The notes below the pieces were generated by a model that saw only the letters and a list, made by a program, of their open reading frames with translations, made no database searches and was not told the DNA's origin. A stretch of 34,500 bases of DNA, from NCBI RefSeq assembly GCF_000344615.1, contig NZ_KB467824.1:1605218-1639717 (forward strand), in the 5' to 3' direction. This document shows, in pieces, positions 26,334-33,991 of the stretch. The stretch is from Janthinobacterium sp. CG3. GTDB taxonomy: Bacteria > Pseudomonadota > Gammaproteobacteria > Burkholderiales > Burkholderiaceae_D. The position numbers and the translations under genes are program-made. Each line of letters opens with the position of its first letter. Within the stretch, counting starts at the first letter, position 1.

Positions 26334-26549
26334 TTAACTGTCTTTTGAAATCAAGGTCAGGATGTCCTCGATCGAGGTGGCCTGCCATATCTTCTCTTCG
26401 GTATTTTTCGTCACGCAGCGCAACACCGTGCAAAGCCGGTACATTTGCATCAGCTTGCGCTCGGCGTCGGGCTGGTCGCGCCCGGCGATTAATATACTGT
26501 CGATCTTTTGCCCGTAGCGCGTCTGCACCGAAAAATCAAATTTCAACAT
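26334..26549 (-). CDS. Small hypothetical protein, 71 residues
   Basis: I do not recognise a named domain. From ATG 26549, preceded by AAGGGA at a good distance, the protein reads MLKFDFSVQTRYGQKIDSI, then an Arg/Asp-rich centre and a cysteine pair in RLCTVLRC, ending ILTLISKDS. The mix of beta-prone N-terminus and a helix QPDAERKLMQMYRLC looks like a compact alpha/beta fold. The frame is open further upstream to 26660 but without a better start. It converges on the orphan parA and is divergent from the PEP-CTERM gene. The good ribosome-binding site and globular composition make it likely real. Confidence 0.65.
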   Translation of the reverse strand: MLKFDFSVQTRYGQKIDSILIAGRDQPDAERKLMQMYRLCTVLRCVTKNTEEKIWQATSIEDILTLISKDS

Positions 26550-26728
26550 GAGGTTCCCTTCATGGATGCTGACCGCCATTATGCGCCGAAATTTCCGCTG
26601 CGCAAGCTTGGACTGGTATTCCATGATTAATCCTGTCGCCACTGTAGCGCGCTTTCCCAACGTAATATTAATAAATAGATAATGTCACGTACAATATAAA
26701 TTATTAAATAACGTTTTGGGAAATCCCG
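26550..26728. promoter_or_regulatory. AT-rich divergent spacer before the PEP-CTERM gene
   Basis: A very AT-rich stretch (about 26660-26712) with TATAAA at 26695-26700 as a possible -10 for the plus-strand gene. GGGA-AA-TCCC (26718-26727) directly precedes the TTG start and could form a tiny hairpin over its only Shine-Dalgarno-like bases. Confidence 0.3.
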
Positions 26729-27319
26729 TTGAATAAATACTCTTTTGTTCTGGCCGCCAGCCTGCTCAGCGCCGCCGCGTGCGCTGAAACGATTACCTTC
26801 GACGATGCCGGCGCGGACGCGACCTATGTGCAGAACGGCTACCATGGTTTGAACTGGGATAATTTTTTGACATTCGACCCGCTGACGTTTGGCGAAGAAA
26901 CCAACGCTAGCGGATTTCGGGCCGGCACGGTGTCGGGCGCGAACGTCCTATTTAACGGCGCCGGCGACCCCGCAAGCATCCGCGGCGCGCAGGGTTTCAC
27001 GCTGGGACAAGCCTACTTTACGGCGGCCTGGCGCGAAGGGCTGGAAATCCACGCGGTGGCCAGCGATGGCGTGCGGACCTACGTCAAAGACTTCACGGTC
27101 GGCACGCTGGCGCCCACCGTCGTGTCGTTTCAATGGGGCAATGTCACCTCGGTGGTGTTCGCCTCCTCCGGCGGCGCCATGTCCGGCAGCAACGGCAACG
27201 GCTACCAGTTCGTCATCGACAACATGACGCTCACCTCGGCCGTGCCGGAACCGGGAAGCTGGGTTATGCTGCTGGCCGGCCTCGGTTTGCTCGCTTGCGC
27301 GCGCCGCCGCGCGGCGTGA
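26729..27319 (+). CDS. PEP-CTERM sorting domain protein
   Basis: A 196-residue exported protein. The signal peptide is MNKYSFVLAASLLSAAACA. The mature part is rich in Gly, Asn, Thr and Asp (ITFDDAGADATYVQNGYHG). The C-terminus is a textbook PEP-CTERM tail: VPEPGSW, a hydrophobic helix VMLLAGLGLLAC, and a basic end ARRRAA. Such proteins are cut and anchored or released by an exosortase and are linked to exopolysaccharide and biofilm surfaces. No exosortase is in the window. The start is a TTG at 26729, as an in-frame stop lies just upstream and no ATG precedes the signal peptide. The Cys before Glu is not in a proper lipobox. Confidence 0.9.
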   Translation: MNKYSFVLAASLLSAAACAETITFDDAGADATYVQNGYHGLNWDNFLTFDPLTFGEETNASGFRAGTVSGANVLFNGAGDPASIRGAQGFTLGQAYFTAAWREGLEIHAVASDGVRTYVKDFTVGTLAPTVVSFQWGNVTSVVFASSGGAMSGSNGNGYQFVIDNMTLTSAVPEPGSWVMLLAGLGLLACARRRAA

Positions 27320-27330
27320 AGCGGCGCCCG

Positions 27331-27354
27331 GCCGGCGGGTAAACCGGCGCCGGC
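27331..27354 (+). terminator. GC-rich hairpin after the PEP-CTERM gene
   Basis: GCCGGCG (27331-27337) and CGCCGGC (27348-27354) form a perfect 7-base stem around GGTAAACCGG. It starts 12 bases after the stop codon. There is no T-run, so it is only a probable terminator. Confidence 0.4.
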
Positions 27355-27373
27355 AAACCGCTTTGCCGTCTGC

Positions 27374-27382
27374 TGGTATGAT
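27374..27382 (+). promoter_or_regulatory. Extended -10 promoter for leuE
   Basis: TGGTATGAT provides an extended -10 (TG at 27374-27375, TATGAT at 27377-27382, 5 of 6 to consensus). No -35 is evident, which an extended -10 can tolerate. It would give a leader of about 25 bases before ATG 27415. Confidence 0.45.
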
Positions 27383-27414
27383 GGCGCTTCGCCCATCCAT
27401 ATTAAAGTCCGCCC

Positions 27415-28080
27415 ATGAACGCGCTGATGTACAGCCATTTCGGTATCACCGATTTTTGGACCTTCTTATTCGGTACCATTTTTATCGTCCTGCTGCCGGG
27501 TCCGAATTCGATGTATGTGCTCAGCGTGGCGGCGCAGCGCGGCGTGCGCGAGGGCTATCGCGGCGCCTGCGGCGTCTTCGCCGGCGACTTTGTGCTGATG
27601 GTGCTGTCGGCCTGCGGCGTGGCCTCGCTGCTCAAAGCCAGCCCCACCCTGTTCCACTTGGTCAAGTACGTCGGCGCCGCCTACCTGTGCTGGATAGGCT
27701 TGCAAATGCTGCTGGGTTGCTGGCGCGCGCTGCGCACCGGACCGGCGCTCGCATCGAGCGAGGCGCCGCTGCCGCGCGCCAGCAACCCCTTCCGCAAGGC
27801 GCTGGTGATCAGCCTGATGAACCCGAAGGCGATCCTGTTCTTCATCTCCTTCTTCATCCAGTTCGTCGACCCGCAATTCGGCAAGCCCTTGCTGTCGTTC
27901 GGCCTGCTCGGCATCGTCTGCGAAATCATCAGCTTCGCCTACCTGACCGCCATCATCTTCATCGGCGTGCGCCTGTCGGCGGCGTTCCGGCGCCGGCGCC
28001 GCCTGTCGGCCGGCATGTCCGGCGGGGTCGGCACCATGTTCATCGGCTTCGGCGCGAAACTGGCCAGCGCCACCCTGTAA
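27415..28080 (+). CDS. leuE: Leucine efflux protein LeuE (LysE/RhtB family)
   Basis: A 221-residue inner-membrane exporter with six predicted helices. The LysE-family N-terminal signature is FGTIFIVLLPGPNSMYVLS, followed by GYRGACGVFAGDFVLM and the central ALVISLMNPKAILFFISFF. These match E. coli LeuE (IFIVLVPGPNTLFVL, GVFIGDAVLM, NPKAILFYVSFFVQF) better than RhtB or LysE, so leucine and related residues are the likely cargo. It is followed after 19 bases by the threonine-aldolase-type gene, suggesting a small amino-acid operon. Confidence 0.9.
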   Translation: MNALMYSHFGITDFWTFLFGTIFIVLLPGPNSMYVLSVAAQRGVREGYRGACGVFAGDFVLMVLSACGVASLLKASPTLFHLVKYVGAAYLCWIGLQMLLGCWRALRTGPALASSEAPLPRASNPFRKALVISLMNPKAILFFISFFIQFVDPQFGKPLLSFGLLGIVCEIISFAYLTAIIFIGVRLSAAFRRRRRLSAGMSGGVGTMFIGFGAKLASATL

Positions 28081-28099
28081 ATCGATCGAGGAGCAGCGC

Positions 28100-29179
28100 A
28101 TGACCGAGGCCGAACTGCGCCAACGCTGCCACACCGTGCTGGCGGGCCACCGCGTGCCGACGCCCGCCGCCAGCTTCGCCGCCATGGCCGCCTGGTGCGA
28201 GGCCAACCAGGTCGAGCACGACAACTACGGCGACGGCGCGCTGATCCAGGCGTTCGAGGCCAAGGTGGCCGAGCTGTTGGGCCTGCCGGCGGCGGTGTTT
28301 TGCGTCAGCGGCACCATGGCGCAGGTGACGGCGCTGCGCCTGGCCTGCCAGCAACGCGGCAGCCGCCTGGTGGCCCTGCACCCGACCGCGCACATCCTGC
28401 GCCACGAGCGCGGCAACCACCAATTGCTCGACCATTTCCAGGCGCTGCAAACGGGCGACCCGCACCGGCCCTGGACGGCCGGCGAGCTGCGCGCCATTCC
28501 CGACCGGCTCGGCGCCGTAGCCCTGGAATTGCCGATGCGCGAAATTGGCGGCCAGTGTCCCAGCTGGGAAGAGCTGGGCGAGATCAAGCGCCACTGTCGC
28601 GAGCGCGGCATCCACCTGCACATGGACGGCGCGCGCCTGTGGGAGGCGGCGGCCAGCTTCGCGCAACCGCTCGACGCCATCGTCGCCGGCTTCGATTCGG
28701 TCTACGTGTCGCTGTACAAGGGCATAGGCGGGATGGGTGGCGCGATGCTGGCCGGCGGCGAGGAGTTCGTCGCGCTGGCGGCCGAGTGGTTCCGCCGCCA
28801 GGGCGGCAACGTGCTGCACCGCACGCCGTACGTGGCGGCCGCGGCGATGCAATTCGACGCCCGCCTGGCGGCGATGCCGGCCTATTTCCGCCGCACCGAA
28901 TGGCTGTACGAGGCGCTTCGCGACTACCCGCGGCTGCGGCCGAACCCGGCGCGGCCGCAGGCGAATATGTTGCACCTGCACCTGCCGGTCAGCCGCGAAC
29001 GCGCCACGCTGGTGCGCAACCAGATCGCCGAGCGCCATGGCGTCTGGCTGTTCGGCCGTGCGGCCAACGCCGCCCTGCCGGAGCACAGCGTGATTGAATG
29101 GTACGTCGGCGACAACCTGCTGGCGATGCCGGACGTGCGCGTGCGCGAGATATTGCAGTGGTTTTCCGACGCGTTGTAG
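28100..29179 (+). CDS. Threonine aldolase / beta-eliminating lyase family PLP enzyme
   Basis: A 359-residue fold-type I PLP enzyme. The cofactor lysine is Lys207 in SLYKGIGGMGGAML, preceded by the PLP-binding aspartate in HMDGARLW. The substrate region NYGDGALIQAFEAKVAELLG and FCVSGTMAQ match the low-specificity threonine aldolase group, which splits L-threonine or L-allo-threonine to glycine and acetaldehyde. The AspDGARLWEAA pattern agrees, but other beta-eliminating lyases share it, so no gene symbol is given. GGAG at 28090-28093 supports ATG 28100. Cotranscription with leuE is likely, and a strong terminator follows. Confidence 0.86.
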   Translation: MTEAELRQRCHTVLAGHRVPTPAASFAAMAAWCEANQVEHDNYGDGALIQAFEAKVAELLGLPAAVFCVSGTMAQVTALRLACQQRGSRLVALHPTAHILRHERGNHQLLDHFQALQTGDPHRPWTAGELRAIPDRLGAVALELPMREIGGQCPSWEELGEIKRHCRERGIHLHMDGARLWEAAASFAQPLDAIVAGFDSVYVSLYKGIGGMGGAMLAGGEEFVALAAEWFRRQGGNVLHRTPYVAAAAMQFDARLAAMPAYFRRTEWLYEALRDYPRLRPNPARPQANMLHLHLPVSRERATLVRNQIAERHGVWLFGRAANAALPEHSVIEWYVGDNLLAMPDVRVREILQWFSDAL

Positions 29180-29241
29180 ACAAACAGCCGGGGCTTGATT
29201 TTTAGCGTTGTTGGCCCACCAGGTTAGCGGCGGCACAAGTA

Positions 29242-29269
29242 AAAAGGACACCCCGAGGGGTGTCCTTTT
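29242..29269. terminator. Strong bidirectional terminator
   Basis: A perfect 13-base stem, AAAAGGACACCCC and GGGGTGTCCTTTT, closes on a 2-base centre (GA). T-runs exist on both strands, so it can end the threonine-aldolase operon and the fadL-type gene that converge here. Confidence 0.88.
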
Positions 29270-29342
29270 CATTGGGCAGGCGGAGTTCAGTCCGGCCGGC
29301 CCGCCTGGTCAAACGCCGGCGCGTTGCCGGCGTTGCAGCGAC

Positions 29343-30800
29343 TTAAAACTTGTAGTTGTAAGCCACGCCAAGCAATTGCAGACGGGTCTGGTATTGGCCG
29401 CGGGTGGTTTCACCGTTGCCGGTGCAAGCGGGGTTGATCGGCGAGCAGGCGTTGGTGTAGTTCATGTTGGCGTCCTTGAACTGCAGGAAGCTGTAGGCCG
29501 CGTCGATCGAGGAGTTGGCGCTCAACTTCCAGTTAGCGCCCAGCGAGAATTGGTAGCGGTCGCTGTCCGGCAGCGCTGGGTGGGTCAGCTCCGGGCTGCG
29601 GGTCGGCGCCTGGTCGTAGGCGAAACCGCCGCGCAGCAGCAGCTTGTCGCTGTAGCGGTAGTTGCCGCCCAACGCAAGCCGGTAGGTGTCGTTCCACTCC
29701 TGGCGGATGCGCTCGGCGCCCTGGGCGGTCGGCGGAAACTGGATGTCGAGGTTCTGCAGGCGCGAATTGCGGGTCCAGGTCAGGTCCGCCATGGCGGCCC
29801 ATTGCGCGTCGATCTGGTGGAACACGTTGACCGACAGCGTTTCCGGCGTGCGCAATTCAACCAGCACTTCGGAGTTGACCTTGCCCGAATTGGCCGACAG
29901 GAATTGGTTGACCGCGGCGTTGTTGCTAGCGTTGGAGAAATCCCAAATGGTTTTGCCGGTCAGCTTGTGTTTGACCGACGAGCGGTACGCCACGCCGAAG
30001 CGGGTCGACTGGTTCGCCTGGTACAGGTAGCCGAGGTTGTAGCCGAAGCCCCAGTCGTCGCCGTCCATCGAGGCGTGGCCGTCGCCGGCGTTGCGCAGCG
30101 CCAGGCCGGCGGCGCCGGCCGCGGCCAAGCCTTCGCGCTGGGCGATGCCGCGCAGGAACGCCGTCGAGCCGGCCGGCGCGAATTGGCCGAGGAAGCGCAC
30201 GCCGCCCGGCACGTCGACGGCCTGGGCCAGTTCGGCCTTCATGTGTTCGGCGCTCACGCCGAAGCCGAACGAATGGTGCTGGTCGAGCTTGAAGGCAAGC
30301 GACGGGTTCAGCGCGATCGATTCAAGCTTGATGCTGGTCAGCGCGTAGCGGCCGGTCCAGGTGTTGCCGTAGTCCAGCTTGGCGCCGTAAGGCACGAACA
30401 GGCCGGCGCCGACCGACCATTGCTCGTTGATCTTCTTGCTGGCGTAGATCGACGGCGCCACCACCACCTCGGGCGTGTAATCCTTGGCGGCGGTGCCGCC
30501 GGTGGAAGCGCCGGTGTAGTTGACGGCCGGTACGTTGAAGCGGCTCGAACCGGTATCGGTAAAGGTCGAGTGCGGCACGACGACGGTGGCGCCGCCGGAG
30601 AACTGGCTACCTTCCAGGCGGCTCAGACCGGCAGGGTTGTAAAACACGGTCGAGGCGTCGTTGGCTTCGGCGGCGTTGGCGTCGGCCGTGCCTTGGCTGG
30701 CCACGCTTTGCGAACCGAAACGGTAACCGGAGGCGTGGGCGGTGGCGGACATCGCGCCCAGCGCGCTGGCAATAATCAATGGCAGGTACTTGTATTTCAA
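29343..30800 (-). CDS. FadL/OmpP1-type outer membrane transport protein
   Basis: A 485-residue outer-membrane barrel for uptake of long-chain fatty acids or other hydrophobic compounds. The signal peptide (about 23 residues, ending SATAHA) is followed by the FadL N-terminal hatch ASGYRFGSQSVASQGTADAN and the diagnostic ANDASTVFYNPAGLSRLEG. The protein ends with an aromatic residue (YNYKF), as outer-membrane porins do. The start codon is TTG at 30800: the signal peptide begins there and no ATG is available. The 5' region holds a perfect 18-base palindrome at 30925-30942 that could bind a TetR-type regulator. I avoid the symbol fadL since aromatic-compound porins share this family. Confidence 0.9.
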   Translation of the reverse strand: MKYKYLPLIIASALGAMSATAHASGYRFGSQSVASQGTADANAAEANDASTVFYNPAGLSRLEGSQFSGGATVVVPHSTFTDTGSSRFNVPAVNYTGASTGGTAAKDYTPEVVVAPSIYASKKINEQWSVGAGLFVPYGAKLDYGNTWTGRYALTSIKLESIALNPSLAFKLDQHHSFGFGVSAEHMKAELAQAVDVPGGVRFLGQFAPAGSTAFLRGIAQREGLAAAGAAGLALRNAGDGHASMDGDDWGFGYNLGYLYQANQSTRFGVAYRSSVKHKLTGKTIWDFSNASNNAAVNQFLSANSGKVNSEVLVELRTPETLSVNVFHQIDAQWAAMADLTWTRNSRLQNLDIQFPPTAQGAERIRQEWNDTYRLALGGNYRYSDKLLLRGGFAYDQAPTRSPELTHPALPDSDRYQFSLGANWKLSANSSIDAAYSFLQFKDANMNYTNACSPINPACTGNGETTRGQYQTRLQLLGVAYNYKF

Positions 30801-30924
30801 AATGAGTCTCTCTTTGTTGTAGTGGCTTAAATACGCCGGTCATTTCAATGGCCAGAACCGCAGTGAATTCGTACGCGGAACACATTGGGACCCTGGAAGG
30901 CTCAAGCATACAACATTCCCAAGA

Positions 30925-30942
30925 AACGAGCGAGCGCTCGTT
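30925..30942. promoter_or_regulatory. Perfect palindrome, TetR-type operator or terminator
   Basis: AACGAGCG (30925-30932) and CGCTCGTT (30935-30942) are exact inverted 8-base half-sites around AG. The form suits TetR-family operators, and the site is upstream of a fatty-acid porin gene whose relatives are often under TetR-type lipid regulators. It also lies 20 bases past the stop of the GGDEF-EAL gene and is flanked by A/T runs, so a terminator is the competing reading. Confidence 0.55.
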
Positions 30943-30962
30943 CTTTTTACCAAGATGTAGAA

Positions 30963-33659
30963 TTACGCTTCTGCAACCGCGCGATAAGACGTGCCTAGCG
31001 GCAACAGAGATTCTATCAAGAATCGTTTTTGCATTAATTCCAGCATCGCGTCGGCCGCCACCGGCCTGGAAATCAGGTAGCCCTGGACCTCGTTGCATTG
31101 CAGCGCGCGCAAGATCTCCAATTGCTGCTGGGTTTCCACGCCTTCGGCCACCACGCCCATGCCGAGCGCGTGCGCCATCGATACGATGGCGCGGATGAAC
31201 ACCTCGCCCTGCTTCGACTTGCCCAGCTCCAGGGTGAAGGCGCGGTCGATCTTCAAACCGTCCATGGCGAATTTTTGCAGCTGCGACAGCGACGAGTAGC
31301 CGGTGCCGAAATCGTCGACCAGCAGGCGCACGCCGTGGGCGCGGATCGCCGCCAGTTGCGCCAGCGCCCCGCCCTGCTCGCCCATCATGGCCGATTCGGT
31401 GATCTCGACCTCGATCAGGCGCGGCTCGATGCCGTAGCGCGCCAGCGCCACCGCCAGCACCCGGTCGACGTCGCCGCGGCCGAACTGGTGCGCCGAGACG
31501 TTGATCGACACCGGCACCAGTTCTTGGCCCAGGGTCTTCCAGCGCGCCTGCTGCAGGCAAACCTTGTCGATCACGCAGGCGCCCAATTGCGCGATCAGGC
31601 CGCTGCTCTCGGCCACCGCGATGAATTCCAGCGGCCCCACCAGGCCCTGCTGCGGATGGTTCCAGCGCACCAGCGCCTCCATGCTGCACAACTCGCCGGT
31701 GAGGGCGTCCACGCGCGGCTGGTAATACACGACGAATTGGTCTTGCTCCAGCGCCGCCAGCAAGTGTTGTTCAATGTCGCGGCGGCTGCGGATCACCTCG
31801 TACAGCGCCGGCTGGTAAAAGCGGTGGTGGCCCTTGCCGGCCTGCTTCACCGCATACATCGCGATGTCGGCGTTCTTGAGCAGCGTCTCGGGATCGGCGC
31901 CGTCGCGCGGGTACACGCTGATGCCGATCGAGGCGCCCAGCTTGTGGCGCTCGTCGCCGGCCAGGAACGGCTCCTCGACGGCGGCGGCGATGCGCTCGGC
32001 CACGCGCGCCACGCGCGCCTCGTCGTCGACCGGGTCGAGCAGCACGACGAACTCGTCGCCGCCCAGGCGCACCACCCGGTCGCTCGGCCGCAGCACCGAC
32101 TGCAGGCGCCGCGCCGCCGCCCGCAGCACCTGGTCGCCCTCGGCGTGGCCCATGCTGTCGTTGACGCATTTAAAACCGTCCAGGTCGATGAACAGCAGCG
32201 CCAACATGTTGCCGCCGGCGCCGGCGCGCGCCAGCGCAGCCGGCAGGAACTGGCTCAGCCAGTGGCGGTTCGGCAGGCCGGTCAGGCCGTCCTCGTTGGC
32301 CAGCCGTTGCAGTTCGGCCTCGTGCGACTTGCTGCCGCTGATGTCCTGCAAGGTCACGGCCAGGCGGTCGCCGCTGCGCACCAGGCGCCGGCGTATCCAG
32401 CGCAAATTGAAGGGATTGCTCTCCGGCAGCTCCACTTCGCGGTCGGAAAAACCCGACGCCATCGCCTCGCGGTAGGCGGCGATCAGGTCGCGGAAGTACG
32501 GCTCGCCCGCGCGCGCCTGCAGGCGCATGCCCAACAAGCGCTCGCGGCTGACGCCGAAGAACAGCGCGCCCGGCTCGTTGCAGTCGAGCAACTCGAAGTC
32601 GCAGATGGCGCCGCTGGCGTCGCGGATCGCGCCGACGATGTAGAAGCCGTCGCTGGTGCCCTCGGTTGCCATGCGGTAGGCGTTGCGCATGTCCTTGGAC
32701 TGCTGCTGGCGCCAGGCCAGGCGCACCGACAGCACGCTGGCGATCGCGGTAAACACCAGCAGCAGGCCGCTGACGGCGCCGGCGATACCAATATAGATAC
32801 CGCGGGTTTCCAGGTACGGGCGCAGCACCTCGGACGCGGCCAGTCCGATGACGGCGGTGAATGGATAGGTCTGCAGCGCCTGCCAGCCGAGAAAGCGGCT
32901 TTGCTTGTCGGCGAAGGCGACCCGGCCTGCCGACAGGATCGCGCCGCTGTCGCTGTCGAGGAAGGCGGTGTCGAAAAACGGCGCGCGGTTCAGCGCCACC
33001 GCGGCGTTGCCAACGCGGGCGCTAAACAGCGCGCCGTCGCCGCTGACCATGGCCGACAAACCGTGCCGGCCGAAGTTGAAGCTGTCATAGAACTGCGACA
33101 GATAGCCCGGATCGACCGCCACCACGACCACGCCGCTGAAGGCGCCGTTGGCGTCCTCCAGCCGGCGGGTGAAATGAATCAAAGGCGCGCCCGCCACACC
33201 GCCCTGGCCGCCCATGCCGATGCGCACCTCGTTGCCGCTGTCGCGCAGGTGCTTGAGCAGGTATTCGGCGTTGTCGAGCGCGCGCAGACGGGCGAACGGC
33301 ACCGTGGCCGTCAGCGGCCGGCCGGCGGCGTCGAGGATGGCGACGGCGACATACTGCGGCGCCGCGTACAGGCCGTTCTTGCGCGCGTCCTCCAGCCGCA
33401 GCGCGCCCTTCGCATGCTCCCAGTCGTATTTCAGCTCCAGCGTCATCTGGTCCATCTGTTCGAGGGTGCGGCCCAGGGTGTGGGCGTAGGCCTTCGACAG
33501 CGACGCGGCGCTGGCCAGCGCGTGCTTTTGCGCCAATTTTTTTTCCGCCTGCAATTGCAGCAAGGTGGCGGCCCACAGCGACGACAACAACAACAGTCCG
33601 ACCAGCGGCCACACCAGGATCAGGCGCAGATTGCCCCTTACAAATGTAATTTTATTCAT
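30963..33659 (-). CDS. Membrane-bound Cache-PAS-GGDEF-EAL cyclic-di-GMP protein
   Basis: An 898-residue inner-membrane sensor enzyme. TM1 is about residues 14-36, followed by a double-Cache-like periplasmic sensor (about 40-285), TM2 about 288-312, a PAS-like region (about 325-450), GGDEF (about 455-620) and EAL (about 635-880). The cyclase motif GGDEF is intact at 533-537 with RPSD as inhibitory site five residues before it. EAL at 661-663 and the other catalytic motifs (INVSAHQF, VEITES, LVDDFGTGYSS, LKIDRAF, AEGVE) are intact, so both activities are possible. Cache domains usually bind small extracellular metabolites. ATG 33659 has no clear Shine-Dalgarno, but a basic stretch and the first helix follow directly. 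Confidence 0.92.
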   Translation of the reverse strand: MNKITFVRGNLRLILVWPLVGLLLLSSLWAATLLQLQAEKKLAQKHALASAASLSKAYAHTLGRTLEQMDQMTLELKYDWEHAKGALRLEDARKNGLYAAPQYVAVAILDAAGRPLTATVPFARLRALDNAEYLLKHLRDSGNEVRIGMGGQGGVAGAPLIHFTRRLEDANGAFSGVVVVAVDPGYLSQFYDSFNFGRHGLSAMVSGDGALFSARVGNAAVALNRAPFFDTAFLDSDSGAILSAGRVAFADKQSRFLGWQALQTYPFTAVIGLAASEVLRPYLETRGIYIGIAGAVSGLLLVFTAIASVLSVRLAWRQQQSKDMRNAYRMATEGTSDGFYIVGAIRDASGAICDFELLDCNEPGALFFGVSRERLLGMRLQARAGEPYFRDLIAAYREAMASGFSDREVELPESNPFNLRWIRRRLVRSGDRLAVTLQDISGSKSHEAELQRLANEDGLTGLPNRHWLSQFLPAALARAGAGGNMLALLFIDLDGFKCVNDSMGHAEGDQVLRAAARRLQSVLRPSDRVVRLGGDEFVVLLDPVDDEARVARVAERIAAAVEEPFLAGDERHKLGASIGISVYPRDGADPETLLKNADIAMYAVKQAGKGHHRFYQPALYEVIRSRRDIEQHLLAALEQDQFVVYYQPRVDALTGELCSMEALVRWNHPQQGLVGPLEFIAVAESSGLIAQLGACVIDKVCLQQARWKTLGQELVPVSINVSAHQFGRGDVDRVLAVALARYGIEPRLIEVEITESAMMGEQGGALAQLAAIRAHGVRLLVDDFGTGYSSLSQLQKFAMDGLKIDRAFTLELGKSKQGEVFIRAIVSMAHALGMGVVAEGVETQQQLEILRALQCNEVQGYLISRPVAADAMLELMQKRFLIESLLPLGTSYRAVAEA

Positions 33660-33991
33660 TTCGATTATGGTTTTGCCTGCCGTTCACGTTGCTCACGTTG
33701 AAACGGCGAAGCGGGAGGTGAGTGCATTTTTGCCTATATTGCCGCCATGACACGCAAACTATCACGAACTGATATCCAGTTGTAACAACATTGTCATATT
33801 ATCCAACAAAACAGCAAAATACGCCGCCCGCCAGACCCGGCGGGCTAGGAGTCTGCGCGGCAGACAATTCTTGCGCTGACCATGTGACGCGCTTCTTGCC
33901 TGCGTCGATGGCGATTCACTTTCGCACTCGAAAGTGGAATGAAATAGGAGCCTGAGAGTGGGGATTGGACGGACTTTCGCCCTTTCAGGTC
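33660..33991. other. Gene-free stretch between the cyclic-di-GMP gene and the IS1182 transposase
   Basis: This stretch has no gene that I accept. Next to the 33659 start it contains TCACGTTG twice (33684-33691 and 33693-33700) and AATACGCC at 33818-33825, also seen upstream of the 5194 gene. Three perfect hairpins follow: GCCCGCC/GGCGGGC (33826-33845), GTCTGC/GCAGAC (33851-33865) and CACTTTCG/CGAAAGTG (33917-33936). The last is downstream of the transposase stop and may end its transcript. The boundary of the IS lies somewhere in the right part; I could not fix it. Confidence 0.4.

Noticed and set aside
26729..26800. Lipoprotein signal in the PEP-CTERM protein (Cys at the end of the signal peptide)
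   Set aside because: The residues before the Cys (SAAAC) lack the Leu at -3 expected in a lipobox, and the C-terminal PEP-CTERM tail already explains sorting.
31098..33701. 867-residue plus-strand open frame opposite the Cache-PAS-GGDEF-EAL gene
   Set aside because: Shadow of the real gene; composition dominated by Ala, Arg, Gln and His, with no recognisable domain.
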